64,000 nt of DNA from Streptomyces sp. SDr-06 (lineage in GTDB: Bacteria; Actinomycetota; Actinomycetes; Streptomycetales; Streptomycetaceae), in assembly GCF_003324565.1 (NCBI RefSeq), contig NZ_QOLA01000017.1:62001-126000 (forward strand), written 5' to 3'. Positions 52,104-61,903 of the stretch are shown piece after piece. Position numbers and translations under genes: made by a program. The notes under the pieces were generated by a model that saw only the letters and a list, made by a program, of their open reading frames with translations, did not search any database and had not been told where the DNA came from. Within the stretch, counting starts at the first letter, position 1, and every line of letters starts with the position of its first letter.

Positions 52104-52209
52104 CCCGAAAGGGGATGAAACGCTTTTCGGAAGGCTTCGGGACGGTCCGGGCGGCAGGATCGCGGTAAGTCGGGTTACCGTTCGAGTGGCCGCTGCGGGC
52201 TTTTGCTGT

Positions 52210-52240
52210 TTGACACGGGGGCGGGTTGTACCGTCACACT
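52210..52240 (+). promoter_or_regulatory. topA promoter region
   Basis: A consensus -35 TTGACA (52210-52215) with CACACT (52235-52240) at a long 19-bp spacing, or TACCGT (52229-52234) at 13 bp. Non-optimal spacing is a known trait of supercoiling-sensitive promoters, and topA in S. coelicolor is induced by negative supercoiling. Confidence 0.45.
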
Positions 52241-52291
52241 CCGCAGCGTCACGTACTGACACCCGAGTGCCGACCGGAGAGAAGAGCGAAG

Positions 52292-55123
52292 TTGTCCCCG
52301 ACCAGCGAGACCGCAAAGGGCGGCCGCCGACTCGTCATCGTCGAGTCTCCTGCCAAGGCGAAGACGATCAAGGGCTACCTCGGCCCCGGTTATGTCGTCG
52401 AGGCGAGCGTCGGGCACATCCGCGACCTGCCGAACGGCGCCGCCGAGGTGCCCGAGAAGTACACCGGCGAGGTGCGCCGGCTCGGAGTGGACGTCGAACA
52501 CGACTTCCAGCCGATCTACGTCGTCAACGCCGACAAGAAGGCCCAGGTCAAGAAGCTCAAGGAGCTTCTGGCCGAGTCCGACGAACTCTTCCTCGCCACC
52601 GATGAGGACCGCGAGGGCGAAGCCATCGCGTGGCACCTGCAGGAAGTGCTCAAGCCCAAGGTCCCGGTCCACCGGATGGTCTTCCACGAGATCACCAAGG
52701 ACGCGATCCGGGACGCCGTCGCCAACCCGCGCGAGCTCAACCAGCGCATGGTCGACGCCCAGGAGACCCGCCGCATCCTCGACCGCCTCTACGGCTACGA
52801 GGTCTCGCCGGTCCTGTGGAAGAAGGTCATGCCGCGGCTGTCCGCCGGGCGCGTCCAGTCCGTGGCCACCCGGCTCGTCGTCGAGCGGGAACGCGAGCGC
52901 ATCGCGTTTCGTTCCGCTGAGTACTGGGACCTGACCGGGACGTTCTCCACCGGCCGGGCGGGCGACGCCTCCGACCCGTCCACGCTGGTGGCGCGGCTCA
53001 ACACGGTCGACGGCCGGCGCGTGGCGCAGGGCCGCGACTTCGGCCCCGACGGACAACTCAAGAGCGACGTCCTGCACCTGGACGAGGCGAACGCGCGGGC
53101 CCTGGCCGCGGCGCTCGCCGACTCCTCCTTCGCCGTGCGCTCGGTGGAGTCCAAGCCCTACCGCCGCTCGCCGTACGCCCCGTTCCGTACGACGACGCTC
53201 CAGCAGGAGGCCTCGCGCAAGCTGGGCTTCGGCGCCAAGGCGACCATGCAGGTCGCCCAGAAGCTGTACGAGAACGGCTTCATCACCTATATGCGTACGG
53301 ACTCCACGACGCTGTCCGACACGGCCGTCGCGGCCGCCCGGGCCCAGGTGACGCAGCTGTACGGCGCCGACTACCTGCCGGACAAGCCGCGCACGTACGC
53401 CGGAAAGGTCAAGAACGCGCAGGAGGCGCACGAGGCGATCCGCCCTTCGGGTGATCGTTTCCGCACCCCGGCCGAGACCGGCCTGACGGGCGATCAGTTC
53501 CGGCTCTACGAGCTGATCTGGAAGCGCACCGTCGCCTCCCAGATGAAGGACGCGGTCGGCAACTCGGTGACCGTGAAGATCGCGGGGCGCGCGAGCGACG
53601 GCCGCCAGGCCGAGTTCACCGCGTCCGGCAAGACGATCACCTTCCACGGCTTCATGAAGGCGTACGTCGAGGGCGCCGACGACCCGAACGCCGAGCTCGA
53701 CGACCGCGAGCGCCGGCTGCCGCAGGTCGCCGAGGGCGACGCCCTGTCGTCCGAGGAGATCTCGGTGGACGGCCACGCGACCAAGCCGCCGGCCCGCTAC
53801 ACCGAGGCCTCGCTGGTCAAGGAGCTGGAAGAGCGCGAGATCGGGCGGCCTTCCACCTACGCCTCGATCATCGGCACGATCCTGGACCGCGGCTATGTGT
53901 TCAAGAAGGGCACGGCGCTCGTCCCGTCGTTCCTGAGCTTCGCCGTGGTCAACCTCCTGGAGAAGCACTTCGGGCGGCTCGTCGACTACGACTTCACCGC
54001 CAAGATGGAGGACGACCTCGACCGCATCGCGCGGGGCGAGGCCCAGGCGGTGCCGTGGCTCAAGCGCTTCTACTTCGGCGAGGGCGACGCGACGACGGCC
54101 GGTGCCGCCTCCGACGCCGGGAACGGCGACGGCGACCACCTCGGCGGGCTCAAGGAGCTCGTGACCGACCTCGGCGCGATCGACGCCCGCGAGATCTCCT
54201 CGTTCCCGGTCGGCGAGGGCATCGTGCTCCGCGTCGGCCGCTACGGCCCCTACGTCGAGCGCGGCGAGAAGGACTCCGAGAACCACCAGCGCGCGGACGT
54301 CCCGGACGACCTCGCGCCCGACGAGCTGACCGTCGAGTACGCGGAGGAGCTGCTCGCCAAGCCGAGCGGCGACTTCGAGCTGGGCACCGACCCGGTGAGC
54401 GGCCACCAGATCGTCGCCAAGGACGGGCGCTACGGCCCGTACGTCACCGAGATCCTGCCCGAGGGCACGCCGAAGACCGGCAAGAACGCGGTCAAGCCGC
54501 GCACCGCCTCCCTCTTCAAGTCGATGTCCCTGGACACCGTCACGCTGGACGACGCCCTCAAGCTCATGTCGCTGCCCCGCGTGGTCGGCGCCGACGCCGA
54601 GGGTGTCGAGATCACCGCGCAGAACGGCCGCTACGGGCCGTACCTGAAGAAGGGCACCGACTCGCGCTCCCTGGAGACCGAGGACCAGCTCTTCTCCATC
54701 ACGCTCGACGAGGCGCTGGCGATCTACGCCCAGCCCAAGCAGCGCGGCCGCGCCGCCGCCAAGCCGCCGCTCAAGGAGCTCGGCGTCGACCCGGTCAGCG
54801 AGAAGCCGGTCGTGGTGAAGGACGGCCGCTTCGGCCCGTACGTCACCGACGGCGAGACCAACGCGACGCTCAGGACCGCCGACAGCGTCGAGGAGATCAC
54901 GCCGGAGCGGGGCTTCGAGCTGCTCGCCGAGAAGCGCGCCAAGGGTCCCGCCAAGAAGACGGCCAAGAAGGCTCCGGCCAAGAAGACGGCGGCCAAGAAG
55001 ACCGCCGCGAAGAAGGCCCCGGCCAAGAAGGCGGCGGCGAAGAAGACCGCCGCGTCCACGACCGCGGCCAAGAAGGCTCCCGCGAAGAAGGCGGCCGCCA
55101 AGAAGGCGACGGCCTCGGAGTAG
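52292..55123 (+). CDS. topA: DNA topoisomerase I with lysine-rich tail
   Basis: 943-residue type IA topoisomerase that relaxes negative supercoils. The TOPRIM domain begins RRLVIVESPAKAKTIKGYL with TDEDREGEAIAWH; catalytic Tyr is in GFITYMRTDSTT (about Tyr333). Four or more C-terminal repeats carry the GRYGPYV/GRFGPYV signature instead of zinc fingers. The last 50 residues are AKK repeats that aid processivity in streptomycetes. TTG start at 52292 with GGAGAGAAGAG upstream. Confidence 0.96.
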   Translation: MSPTSETAKGGRRLVIVESPAKAKTIKGYLGPGYVVEASVGHIRDLPNGAAEVPEKYTGEVRRLGVDVEHDFQPIYVVNADKKAQVKKLKELLAESDELFLATDEDREGEAIAWHLQEVLKPKVPVHRMVFHEITKDAIRDAVANPRELNQRMVDAQETRRILDRLYGYEVSPVLWKKVMPRLSAGRVQSVATRLVVERERERIAFRSAEYWDLTGTFSTGRAGDASDPSTLVARLNTVDGRRVAQGRDFGPDGQLKSDVLHLDEANARALAAALADSSFAVRSVESKPYRRSPYAPFRTTTLQQEASRKLGFGAKATMQVAQKLYENGFITYMRTDSTTLSDTAVAAARAQVTQLYGADYLPDKPRTYAGKVKNAQEAHEAIRPSGDRFRTPAETGLTGDQFRLYELIWKRTVASQMKDAVGNSVTVKIAGRASDGRQAEFTASGKTITFHGFMKAYVEGADDPNAELDDRERRLPQVAEGDALSSEEISVDGHATKPPARYTEASLVKELEEREIGRPSTYASIIGTILDRGYVFKKGTALVPSFLSFAVVNLLEKHFGRLVDYDFTAKMEDDLDRIARGEAQAVPWLKRFYFGEGDATTAGAASDAGNGDGDHLGGLKELVTDLGAIDAREISSFPVGEGIVLRVGRYGPYVERGEKDSENHQRADVPDDLAPDELTVEYAEELLAKPSGDFELGTDPVSGHQIVAKDGRYGPYVTEILPEGTPKTGKNAVKPRTASLFKSMSLDTVTLDDALKLMSLPRVVGADAEGVEITAQNGRYGPYLKKGTDSRSLETEDQLFSITLDEALAIYAQPKQRGRAAAKPPLKELGVDPVSEKPVVVKDGRFGPYVTDGETNATLRTADSVEEITPERGFELLAEKRAKGPAKKTAKKAPAKKTAAKKTAAKKAPAKKAAAKKTAASTTAAKKAPAKKAAAKKATASE

Positions 55124-55251
55124 AACCGACCGTGAACGGGGGGCCGGGGCACACGCCCCGGCCCCCCGTCGCGCGTTGAACACCGGTGGAGTCCCGGTGG
55201 TCCGCCCGCCCATATGTTCGGGCGCCCCCGCGAGGACCCGCGCGCTCCGGA

Positions 55252-55264
55252 TAGGCTGGGCGGA
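55252..55264 (+). promoter_or_regulatory. Leaderless promoter -10 of tmk
   Basis: TAGGCT at 55252-55257 and 6 nt to ATG 55264; no Shine-Dalgarno. Confidence 0.6.
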
Positions 55265-58200
55265 TGACGCGAGGAGCCGAGCCCGAGCATCCCCCAAGCT
55301 CTGTCGGACCAGGGGCGGGGGGGACCCCCACGGTCGTGAGCCCCATCTCCGACTCCCTGGCCGCAGATTCACGCGAGCGCGCCGTCCGCGCCCTGCTGCG
55401 CATCCCTTCGCTGCGGCGATTGTGGAGCGCCCAGCTCGTCGGCGGGATCGGCGACGCGCTCGCCGTACTCGTCACGCTGCTGCTGGCGTTGCAGGCCGCG
55501 GTGGAGCAGCAGTCCTTCGGCGGCGGGTACCGGGGCGCGGCGTTCGCCGTCGCCGCGGTCCTCGGCGCCCGGGTGTTCGCGACGGTGCTCTTCGGAGCCG
55601 CGCTGCTCGGTCCGGTCTCCGCGCTCACCGCGCCGGGCGGGCCGCTGGACCGGCGCTGGACGATGGTCGGCGCCGACGGCGTACGGGCCGCGCTCCTGAT
55701 CGTCGCGCCGCTGTGGATCGACTGGACGCCGGCGCACGCGCTGCTCCTCATCCTCGTCACCGCCTTCCTGATGGGCGTGGCCGAACGGTTCTGGACGGTC
55801 GCCAAGGAGAGCGCGGCGCCCGCGCTGCTGCCCGCGCCCCCCTTGGAGGGCGCCGTGGTCCGGCCGCTGCCGGACCACCTGGACGCGCTGCGCAGGCTCT
55901 CGCTGCGTACGAGCTTCGTGGCCATCCCCCTGGGCGCGGCCGCCCTGCTCGTCGCGGCCCTCGTGAGCAATCTGCTCGGCACGGGCGTCGACTGGTTCAA
56001 GCTGCACCAGGCCGCGCTGGGTTCGTACCTCGCCGCCGGTCTTTTCGCCGCCTCGATCTCCGTCGTCGCGCTGCTCGAACTGCCCGACACCCGGACCCCG
56101 CGGGCCCGTTCGCCCCTGGAGGGGCTGCGCAGGCCCAGCACGGGCGACGGCCCCGACAAGGGGCGCACCGGCGCGGTCCCGCTGCTGGTGCTCGCCTGCG
56201 CCTCGGTCGCGGCGGCGATCGCCGCGGCCGCGTCCGTCGCCGTGCTGCACGCCGTGGACCTGGGCGGCGGCCCCGTCGCGTTCGCGCTCCTGATCCTCAC
56301 GCTGGCCGGCGGCACGGTGCTCGGCATCCGCGCCGCCGCCAAGATCCTTCCGGTGCTTTCCCGGCGGCGCCTGCTCTCCCTCGCCATCGCCGTCACCGGC
56401 GTCGCGCTGCTCGCCCTGGGCCTGGTGCCGGACCTGGCGACCGTGCTGTTCATCGCGCTGATCGCGGGTGTCGCCGCCGGGGTCGCCGCGAACACCGGGC
56501 ACGTCCTGATCGACCAGGAGACCGAGGAGTACCGCAGGGCCCGCACCACCGAGCACCTCCAGGCGGTCGTACGGGTCGCGGTCGGGCTCGGCGCCATCGT
56601 CGCGCCGCTGCTCGCCGCCGCGATCGGCAGCCACCGGGTGGAGTCGGGCTCGTTCGTCTTCGCGCACGGCGGCGCCGGGTTCACGCTGATGCTGGTCGGC
56701 GCGCTCCTGCTGCCGCTGGCCGCCGTGGTGCTCGCCAAGGCCGACGACCGCCAGGGCGTGCCGCTGCGGCGTGATCTGGCCGACGCGGTGCGGGGCGCGG
56801 ATCCGGTGCAGGCACCGGCCGCGACCGGGTTCTTCATCGCCCTGGAGGGCGGCGACGGCGCCGGCAAGTCCACCCAGGCCGAGGCGCTCGCCGAGTGGAT
56901 CCGGGCCAAGGGCCACGAGGTCGTGGTCACGCGCGAGCCCGGGGCGACGCCCGTGGGCAAGCGGCTGCGGTCGATCCTGCTCGACGTGTCGTCGGCGGGC
57001 CTGTCCAACCGCGCCGAGGCGCTGCTGTACGCCGCCGACCGCGCCGAGCACGTCGACTCGCTGGTACGCCCCGCCCTGGAGCGCGGCGCGATCGTGATCT
57101 CGGACCGCTACATCGACTCGTCCGTGGCGTATCAGGGTGCGGGTCGTGATCTGTCCCCGACCGAAGTCGCCCGGATCAACCGGTGGGCAACTGGCGGACT
57201 CGTACCGCATCTGACCGTTCTGCTCGATGTTTCGCCCGAAACGGCGCGCGAGCGCTTCACCGAGGCGCCGGACCGGCTGGAGTCGGAGCCGCCGGAGTTC
57301 CACGGCCGGGTCAGGTCCGGGTTCCTCACCCTGGCCGCCGCCGACCCCGGGCGCTACCTGGTCGTCGACGCGGGCCAGGAGCCCGAAGCCGTCACCACCG
57401 TCGTACGCCACCGGCTCGACCAGATGCTGCCGCTCTCCGAGGCCGAGATCAGGGCCCAGGAGGAGGCGCGCAGGAAGGCCGAGGAAGAGGCCAGGAAGCG
57501 CGCCGAGGAAGAGGCCGCGCGCAAGGCCGAGGAGGAGCGTCTGGAGCGCGAGCGCCAGGCGCAGCTCGCCAAGCTGCGCGCCGAGGAGGAGGAGCGCAAG
57601 CGGCGCGAGCTGGAGGAGGCGCGCCGCCGCGAGGAGGAGCGTCAGGCGGAGGAGGCCCGGCAGCGGGCCGAGGAGGCCAGGCGGCTCGCCGAGGAGGAGC
57701 GCGTCCGGCGCGAGGCCGAGGAGAAGGCCCGCGCGGCCGAGCAGGAACGGCTGCGCAAGCAGGCGGAGGAGGAGGCCCGGCTGCGCGCCGAGGCGGAGGC
57801 CCGCCGTCTGGAGAAGCAGCGCAAGGCCGAGGAGGCGCTGCTCCGCGCTGAGGAGGCCCGTCGGCTCGCGGAGGCCGCCGCCGTGGCCGCGGCCGCCGAG
57901 GCGGACGCCAAGGAGGGCGCCTCGGGTGCGGCCCGTCGGGCCGGGACTCCGGGCACGCCCACGCCGTCCCGCTCCGTCGGCTCGTCCGGTTCCTCCGGCG
58001 CCGCCAGGTCGGCCGGTTCGGCGGGCTCTTCCGGCGGCGCGGGTGCGGCCCGGTCCGGCGGTTCCGCCGACGAGTCGGCCTCGGAGACCACCGTGGAGAC
58101 CCCCCTCGTCAGCCCGAACGAGGTGACCCAGCCGGTGCCGGTCGCCGACTCCAACGAGGTCACCCAGCCGGTTCCGGTGGCCGGACCGGACGCGGGCGCC

Positions 58201-58602
58201 GCGCCCCGCACCTCCGACGCCGAGGAGACGACCGTGCTGCCGTCGGTGCCGGACGCGGCGCGGGGCACCTCCCGCATCGCAGGACGCGACGCCGGCCCGG
58301 TCGCCCGGGACGCCGACGAGACCGCGGTGCTGCCGTCCGTGCGCGACCGCGATCCGGCGGACCGGGTGCCGCCGGGCCTCTTCCGCGACGAGCGGGCCGC
58401 CGCCCACCACGCCGAGGGAGGCAACGAGCGCACGCGCGAACTGCCCCAGATCGACCCGGTGACGGGCCAGGAGCGGCAGCGCCGGCGTTCGGACTGGGCG
58501 GAGGAGACCCCGCTGGACGACCTGCCGACGCTGGCGGACGAACTCCTCGGCCCGCACGACGACGAGGACGACAACCCGCGGGGCGGGCGCCGCGGCCGCT
58601 GA
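55264..58602 (+). CDS. tmk: Membrane-fused thymidylate kinase with coiled-coil tail
   Basis: 1112-residue fusion. Residues about 35-500 contain about ten hydrophobic segments of MFS-transporter type. Residues about 520-725 are thymidylate kinase (dTMP to dTDP): FFIALEGGDGAGKSTQ with the P-loop at 529-537, the DRY-type ISDRYIDSSVAYQG and LDVSPETARER. Residues about 725-880 are an Ala/Glu/Arg/Lys coiled coil, then a disordered acidic tail with NEVTQPVPVA repeats. E. coli Tmk is only about 213 residues. The streptomycete form is conserved but the role of the membrane part is unknown. Adjacent to topA and holB. Confidence 0.93.
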   Translation: MTRGAEPEHPPSSVGPGAGGTPTVVSPISDSLAADSRERAVRALLRIPSLRRLWSAQLVGGIGDALAVLVTLLLALQAAVEQQSFGGGYRGAAFAVAAVLGARVFATVLFGAALLGPVSALTAPGGPLDRRWTMVGADGVRAALLIVAPLWIDWTPAHALLLILVTAFLMGVAERFWTVAKESAAPALLPAPPLEGAVVRPLPDHLDALRRLSLRTSFVAIPLGAAALLVAALVSNLLGTGVDWFKLHQAALGSYLAAGLFAASISVVALLELPDTRTPRARSPLEGLRRPSTGDGPDKGRTGAVPLLVLACASVAAAIAAAASVAVLHAVDLGGGPVAFALLILTLAGGTVLGIRAAAKILPVLSRRRLLSLAIAVTGVALLALGLVPDLATVLFIALIAGVAAGVAANTGHVLIDQETEEYRRARTTEHLQAVVRVAVGLGAIVAPLLAAAIGSHRVESGSFVFAHGGAGFTLMLVGALLLPLAAVVLAKADDRQGVPLRRDLADAVRGADPVQAPAATGFFIALEGGDGAGKSTQAEALAEWIRAKGHEVVVTREPGATPVGKRLRSILLDVSSAGLSNRAEALLYAADRAEHVDSLVRPALERGAIVISDRYIDSSVAYQGAGRDLSPTEVARINRWATGGLVPHLTVLLDVSPETARERFTEAPDRLESEPPEFHGRVRSGFLTLAAADPGRYLVVDAGQEPEAVTTVVRHRLDQMLPLSEAEIRAQEEARRKAEEEARKRAEEEAARKAEEERLERERQAQLAKLRAEEEERKRRELEEARRREEERQAEEARQRAEEARRLAEEERVRREAEEKARAAEQERLRKQAEEEARLRAEAEARRLEKQRKAEEALLRAEEARRLAEAAAVAAAAEADAKEGASGAARRAGTPGTPTPSRSVGSSGSSGAARSAGSAGSSGGAGAARSGGSADESASETTVETPLVSPNEVTQPVPVADSNEVTQPVPVAGPDAGAAPRTSDAEETTVLPSVPDAARGTSRIAGRDAGPVARDADETAVLPSVRDRDPADRVPPGLFRDERAAAHHAEGGNERTRELPQIDPVTGQERQRRRSDWAEETPLDDLPTLADELLGPHDDEDDNPRGGRRGR

Positions 58603-58620
58603 CCGCGGCGGAGCCTCGAC

Positions 58621-58654
58621 CCGATCGCCGGACCGGATGCGGTCCGGCGATCGG
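58621..58654 (+). terminator. tmk terminator
   Basis: CCGATCGCCGGACC (58621-58634) pairs perfectly with 58641-58654, loop GGATGC, followed by CGTTTCTCC. Confidence 0.85.
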
Positions 58655-58781
58655 CGTTTCTCCGGGTGCCTTTTCCTCGCGGGTCGGTGCTTGACCTGCG
58701 GGATGTGCCCGTCGGCGTCCTTTGTCAGTGGGGTGCCGCACAATGGGGCGCAGGAGTGACGCAGGTACGGAGGGGCAGTCG

Positions 58782-59987
58782 ATGGCCGTATGGGACGACC
58801 TGGTGGGTCAGGAGCGGGTGCAGGAGCAGCTGGGTGCCGCCGCCCGGGATGCCGACGCGCTCGTCACCGCCGAGCGTTCCGGTCTGCCGCGCCCCGAGGC
58901 GTCGAAGATGACGCACGCCTGGCTGTTCACCGGCCCGCCCGGCTCGGGCGGGCCCACCGCGGCCCGCGCGTTCGCGGCGGCCCTCCAGTGCGTCAGCCCG
59001 GACCGGGCGCTGGGCGGCGCCCCGGGCTGCGGCTTCTGCGACGGCTGCCATACGGCTCTGATCGGTACGCACGCCGATGTCACGGTCATCACCACCGAGG
59101 GCCTCACCATCGGCGTCAAGCAGACCCGTGAGCTGGTGCGGGGTTCCCAGCTGTCGCCGTCGGGCGGCCGCTGGCAGGTGATCATCATCGAGGACGCCGA
59201 CCGCTTCACCGAGCAGGCCGCCAACGCCGTCCTCAAGGCCGTGGAGGAGCCCGCTCCGCGCACGGTGTGGCTGCTGTGCGCGCCCTCCTTGGAGGACGTG
59301 CTGCCCACCATCAAGTCCCGCTGCCGCCACCTCACCCTGCGCACCCCGCCGGTCGAGGCGGTCGCCGACGTGCTGATCCGGCGCGACGGCATCGAGCCCG
59401 AGGCCGCGTACGCGGCGGCCCGGGCCACCCAGGGCCACATCGGCCGCGCCCGCCGCCTGGCCACCGACCCCTCGGCCCGGGCCCGGCGCGCCGCGGTCCT
59501 GAAGGTGCCGCTGCGGGTCGACGACGTGGGCGGCTGCCTGAAGGCCGCGCAGGAGTTGGTCGACACCGCGGCGGAGGACGCCAAGCAGGTGGCCGAGGAG
59601 GTCGACGTCAAGGAGACCGAGGAGCTCAAGGCCGCCATGGGCGGGGTCGCCGGGGGGCGCATGCCGCGCGGGACCGCGGGCGTGATGAAGGAGCTGGAGG
59701 ACCGGCAGAAGCGCCGCAAGACCCGCACGCAGCGCGACAGCCTCGACCTCGCGCTGACCGAGCTGACCGGCTTCTACCGCGACGTCCTCGCGCTGCAACT
59801 GGGCACCAGGGCGGCCATCGCCAACGAGGACGTACGGGACGCGGTGGACCGGATCGCCCGCTCGTCGGGCCCGGAGCGCACCCTGCGCCGCATCGAGTCG
59901 ATCCTGGCGTGCCGCGATGCGCTGGACCGCAATGTGGCCCCGCTCCTGGCGGTCGAGTCCATGACGCTGGCCCTGCGAGCGGGCTGA
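58782..59987 (+). CDS. holB: DNA polymerase III subunit delta'
   Basis: 401-residue clamp-loader subunit. The AAA+ domain has a degenerate Walker A (GPPGSGGPTAAR, no Lys), as expected since delta' does not bind ATP. CGFCDGC supplies zinc ligands, IIIEDADRFTEQAANAVLK the Walker B region, and KSRCRHLTLRTPP the SRC motif. A charged linker (KETEELKAAMGG) follows. CGGAGGGG precedes the ATG. Confidence 0.92.
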   Translation: MAVWDDLVGQERVQEQLGAAARDADALVTAERSGLPRPEASKMTHAWLFTGPPGSGGPTAARAFAAALQCVSPDRALGGAPGCGFCDGCHTALIGTHADVTVITTEGLTIGVKQTRELVRGSQLSPSGGRWQVIIIEDADRFTEQAANAVLKAVEEPAPRTVWLLCAPSLEDVLPTIKSRCRHLTLRTPPVEAVADVLIRRDGIEPEAAYAAARATQGHIGRARRLATDPSARARRAAVLKVPLRVDDVGGCLKAAQELVDTAAEDAKQVAEEVDVKETEELKAAMGGVAGGRMPRGTAGVMKELEDRQKRRKTRTQRDSLDLALTELTGFYRDVLALQLGTRAAIANEDVRDAVDRIARSSGPERTLRRIESILACRDALDRNVAPLLAVESMTLALRAG

Positions 59988-60095
59988 AGCGGCCGGGGTC
60001 ACCGACCATGGGGGAGGTCAGGGCGGACGAGGTTGACGGGATCACCCGTACGAGCCGCACCGCGGCGCACCGCATACATCACGTCACGGGGCGGA

Positions 60096-60108
60096 TACGC
60101 TCCGGAGA
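60096..60108 (+). promoter_or_regulatory. Leaderless-type promoter -10 of the peptidase gene
   Basis: TACGCT at 60096-60101, then 6 nt to ATG 60108. GGAG directly precedes the ATG but is too close to act as a Shine-Dalgarno. Confidence 0.45.
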
Positions 60109-61667
60109 TGGACTCCAGGCGCCTGCTCCGCACTTCAGCCATCGCCGCCGCGACGGCCGGCCTGCTCATCTCCGGCTGCTCGTCGGGCAGTTCGTCCACG
60201 TCCGCGACCGCCTCCCCGCACGCCGCGACCAAGGCGGGTCCCCCTGACGCGCCCACGGCCGAGGCGCTCGCCCCGTACTACACACAGAAGCTGAGCTGGC
60301 GGGCCTGCGGGGTCGCCAAGTTCGAGTGCGCCACGATGAAGGCGCCGCTGGACTACGCGAAACCCGCCGGCCCCTCGATCGACCTCGCGGTGGCCCGGGT
60401 CAAGGCGACCGGCCCCGGCAAACGGATCGGGTCGCTCCTGGTCAACCCGGGCGGCCCGGGCGGCTCGGCGGTCGGCTACCTCCAGTCGTACGCGGGCATC
60501 GGCTACCCGGCGCCGGTCCGGGCCCGCTACGACATGGTGGCCGTGGACCCGCGCGGCGTGGCCCGCAGCGCGCCCGTGGAATGCCTCTCGGGCAAGGAGA
60601 TGGACGCGTACACGGAGGTCGACCAGACCCCCGACGACGCGGCCGAACAGGCCGCCCTCGCCAAGGCGTTCAAGGACTTCGCGAACGGCTGCGAGGCCAA
60701 GTCCGGCAAGATCCTGCCCCATGTCTCCACGGTCGAGGCGGCCCGTGACATGGACATCCTGCGGGAGGTCCTCGGCGACCAGAAGCTGCACTACGTCGGC
60801 GCCTCGTACGGCACGTTCCTCGGGGCCACGTACGCGGAGCTCTTCCCGGCCCGCACCGGGCGGCTCGTCCTCGACGGGGCGATGGACCCCTCCCTGTCCT
60901 CCCTCGACATGAACCGCGACCAGACGGCGGGGTTCGAGACGGCGTTCCAGTCCTTCGCGGCGGACTGCGTCAAGCGGAAGGAGTGCCCGCTGGGCACCGA
61001 CTCGCCGGCGGACGCCTCCGACCGGCTGCGCCGGTTCTTCAAGGCCGTCGACGCCAAGCCGATTCCCACCGGCCAGAGCCGCCGGCTCGGCGAGGCCCTG
61101 GCGACCACGGGCGTCATCGCGGCGATGTACGACCAGGCCGCCTGGCCGGAACTGCGGACCGCCCTGTCCCGCGCCATGAACGGCGACGGCGCGGGGCTGC
61201 TGGCCCTGGCGGACTCCTACTACGAGCGCGACGCGAGCGGGAAGTACGCGAACCTGATGTTCGCCAACGCCGCCGTGAACTGCCTCGACCTGCCGCCGTC
61301 CTTCTCCGGCCCGGCCGACGTGACGGCCGCCCTGCCCTCCTTCGAGCAGGCCTCCCCGGTGTTCGGCGACGGCTTCGCCTGGTCGGGCCTGAACTGCACG
61401 TACTGGCCGGTCAAGGCGACCGGCACCCCGCACCGCATCGAGGCGAGGGGCGCCGCCCCGATCCTGGTCGTCGGCACCACCCGCGACCCGGCGACCCCCT
61501 ACAAGTGGGCCGAGTCCCTCGCCGCCCAGCTCTCCTCCGGCACCCTCCTCACCTACGAGGGCGACGGCCACACCGCGTACGGCCGCGGCAGCGATTGCAT
61601 CGACACCGCGATCAACACCTACCTCCTGGACGGCGCCCCGCCCGTCAAGAAAAAGCGCTGCTCATAG
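60108..61667 (+). CDS. Secreted alpha/beta-hydrolase, tripeptidyl aminopeptidase-like (S33)
   Basis: 519-residue exported lipoprotein (lipobox LISGC). The hydrolase has the oxyanion motif NPGGPGGSA, nucleophile elbow YVGASYGTFLG, Asp in GTTRDPATPYKWA and His in GDGHTAYG. This layout is that of Streptomyces tripeptidyl aminopeptidases/SlpD-like proteases acting outside the cell on peptides. The gene follows holB by 120 bp. Confidence 0.9.
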   Translation: MDSRRLLRTSAIAAATAGLLISGCSSGSSSTSATASPHAATKAGPPDAPTAEALAPYYTQKLSWRACGVAKFECATMKAPLDYAKPAGPSIDLAVARVKATGPGKRIGSLLVNPGGPGGSAVGYLQSYAGIGYPAPVRARYDMVAVDPRGVARSAPVECLSGKEMDAYTEVDQTPDDAAEQAALAKAFKDFANGCEAKSGKILPHVSTVEAARDMDILREVLGDQKLHYVGASYGTFLGATYAELFPARTGRLVLDGAMDPSLSSLDMNRDQTAGFETAFQSFAADCVKRKECPLGTDSPADASDRLRRFFKAVDAKPIPTGQSRRLGEALATTGVIAAMYDQAAWPELRTALSRAMNGDGAGLLALADSYYERDASGKYANLMFANAAVNCLDLPPSFSGPADVTAALPSFEQASPVFGDGFAWSGLNCTYWPVKATGTPHRIEARGAAPILVVGTTRDPATPYKWAESLAAQLSSGTLLTYEGDGHTAYGRGSDCIDTAINTYLLDGAPPVKKKRCS

Positions 61668-61762
61668 CTCCCCGACCCCCGGCCCGGAGGCTGGTCGGGA
61701 CCACTCCAGAAACTGTGTAGACTTGGCGACGCTGCTGCTCGCACCATGGTGCGCAGAGCGGT

Positions 61763-61836
61763 GCCGCCTTAGCTCAGTTGGCCAGAGCAACGCACTCGTA
61801 ATGCGTAGGTCTCGGGTTCGAATCCCGAAGGCGGCT
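61763..61836 (+). tRNA. tRNA-Thr (anticodon CGT)
   Basis: 74-nt cloverleaf: acceptor GCCGCCT/AGGCGGC with discriminator T; D-arm AGCTCAGTTGG; anticodon stem ACGCA/TGCGT around CTCGTAA gives anticodon CGT, reading ACG; T-arm GGGTTCGAATCCC. CCA is not encoded. Confidence 0.95.
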
Positions 61837-61842
61837 CTGTGG

Positions 61843-61879
61843 AAGCCCCAGGACTCACTCGCCGTGACCTGGGGCTTTT
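61843..61879 (+). terminator. tRNA-Thr terminator
   Basis: AAGCCCCAGG (61843-61852) and CCTGGGGCTT (61868-61877) with a TTTT tail. Confidence 0.85.
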
Positions 61880-61903
61880 GCTTTGCTTCTGGTGGGGTGT
61901 GGC

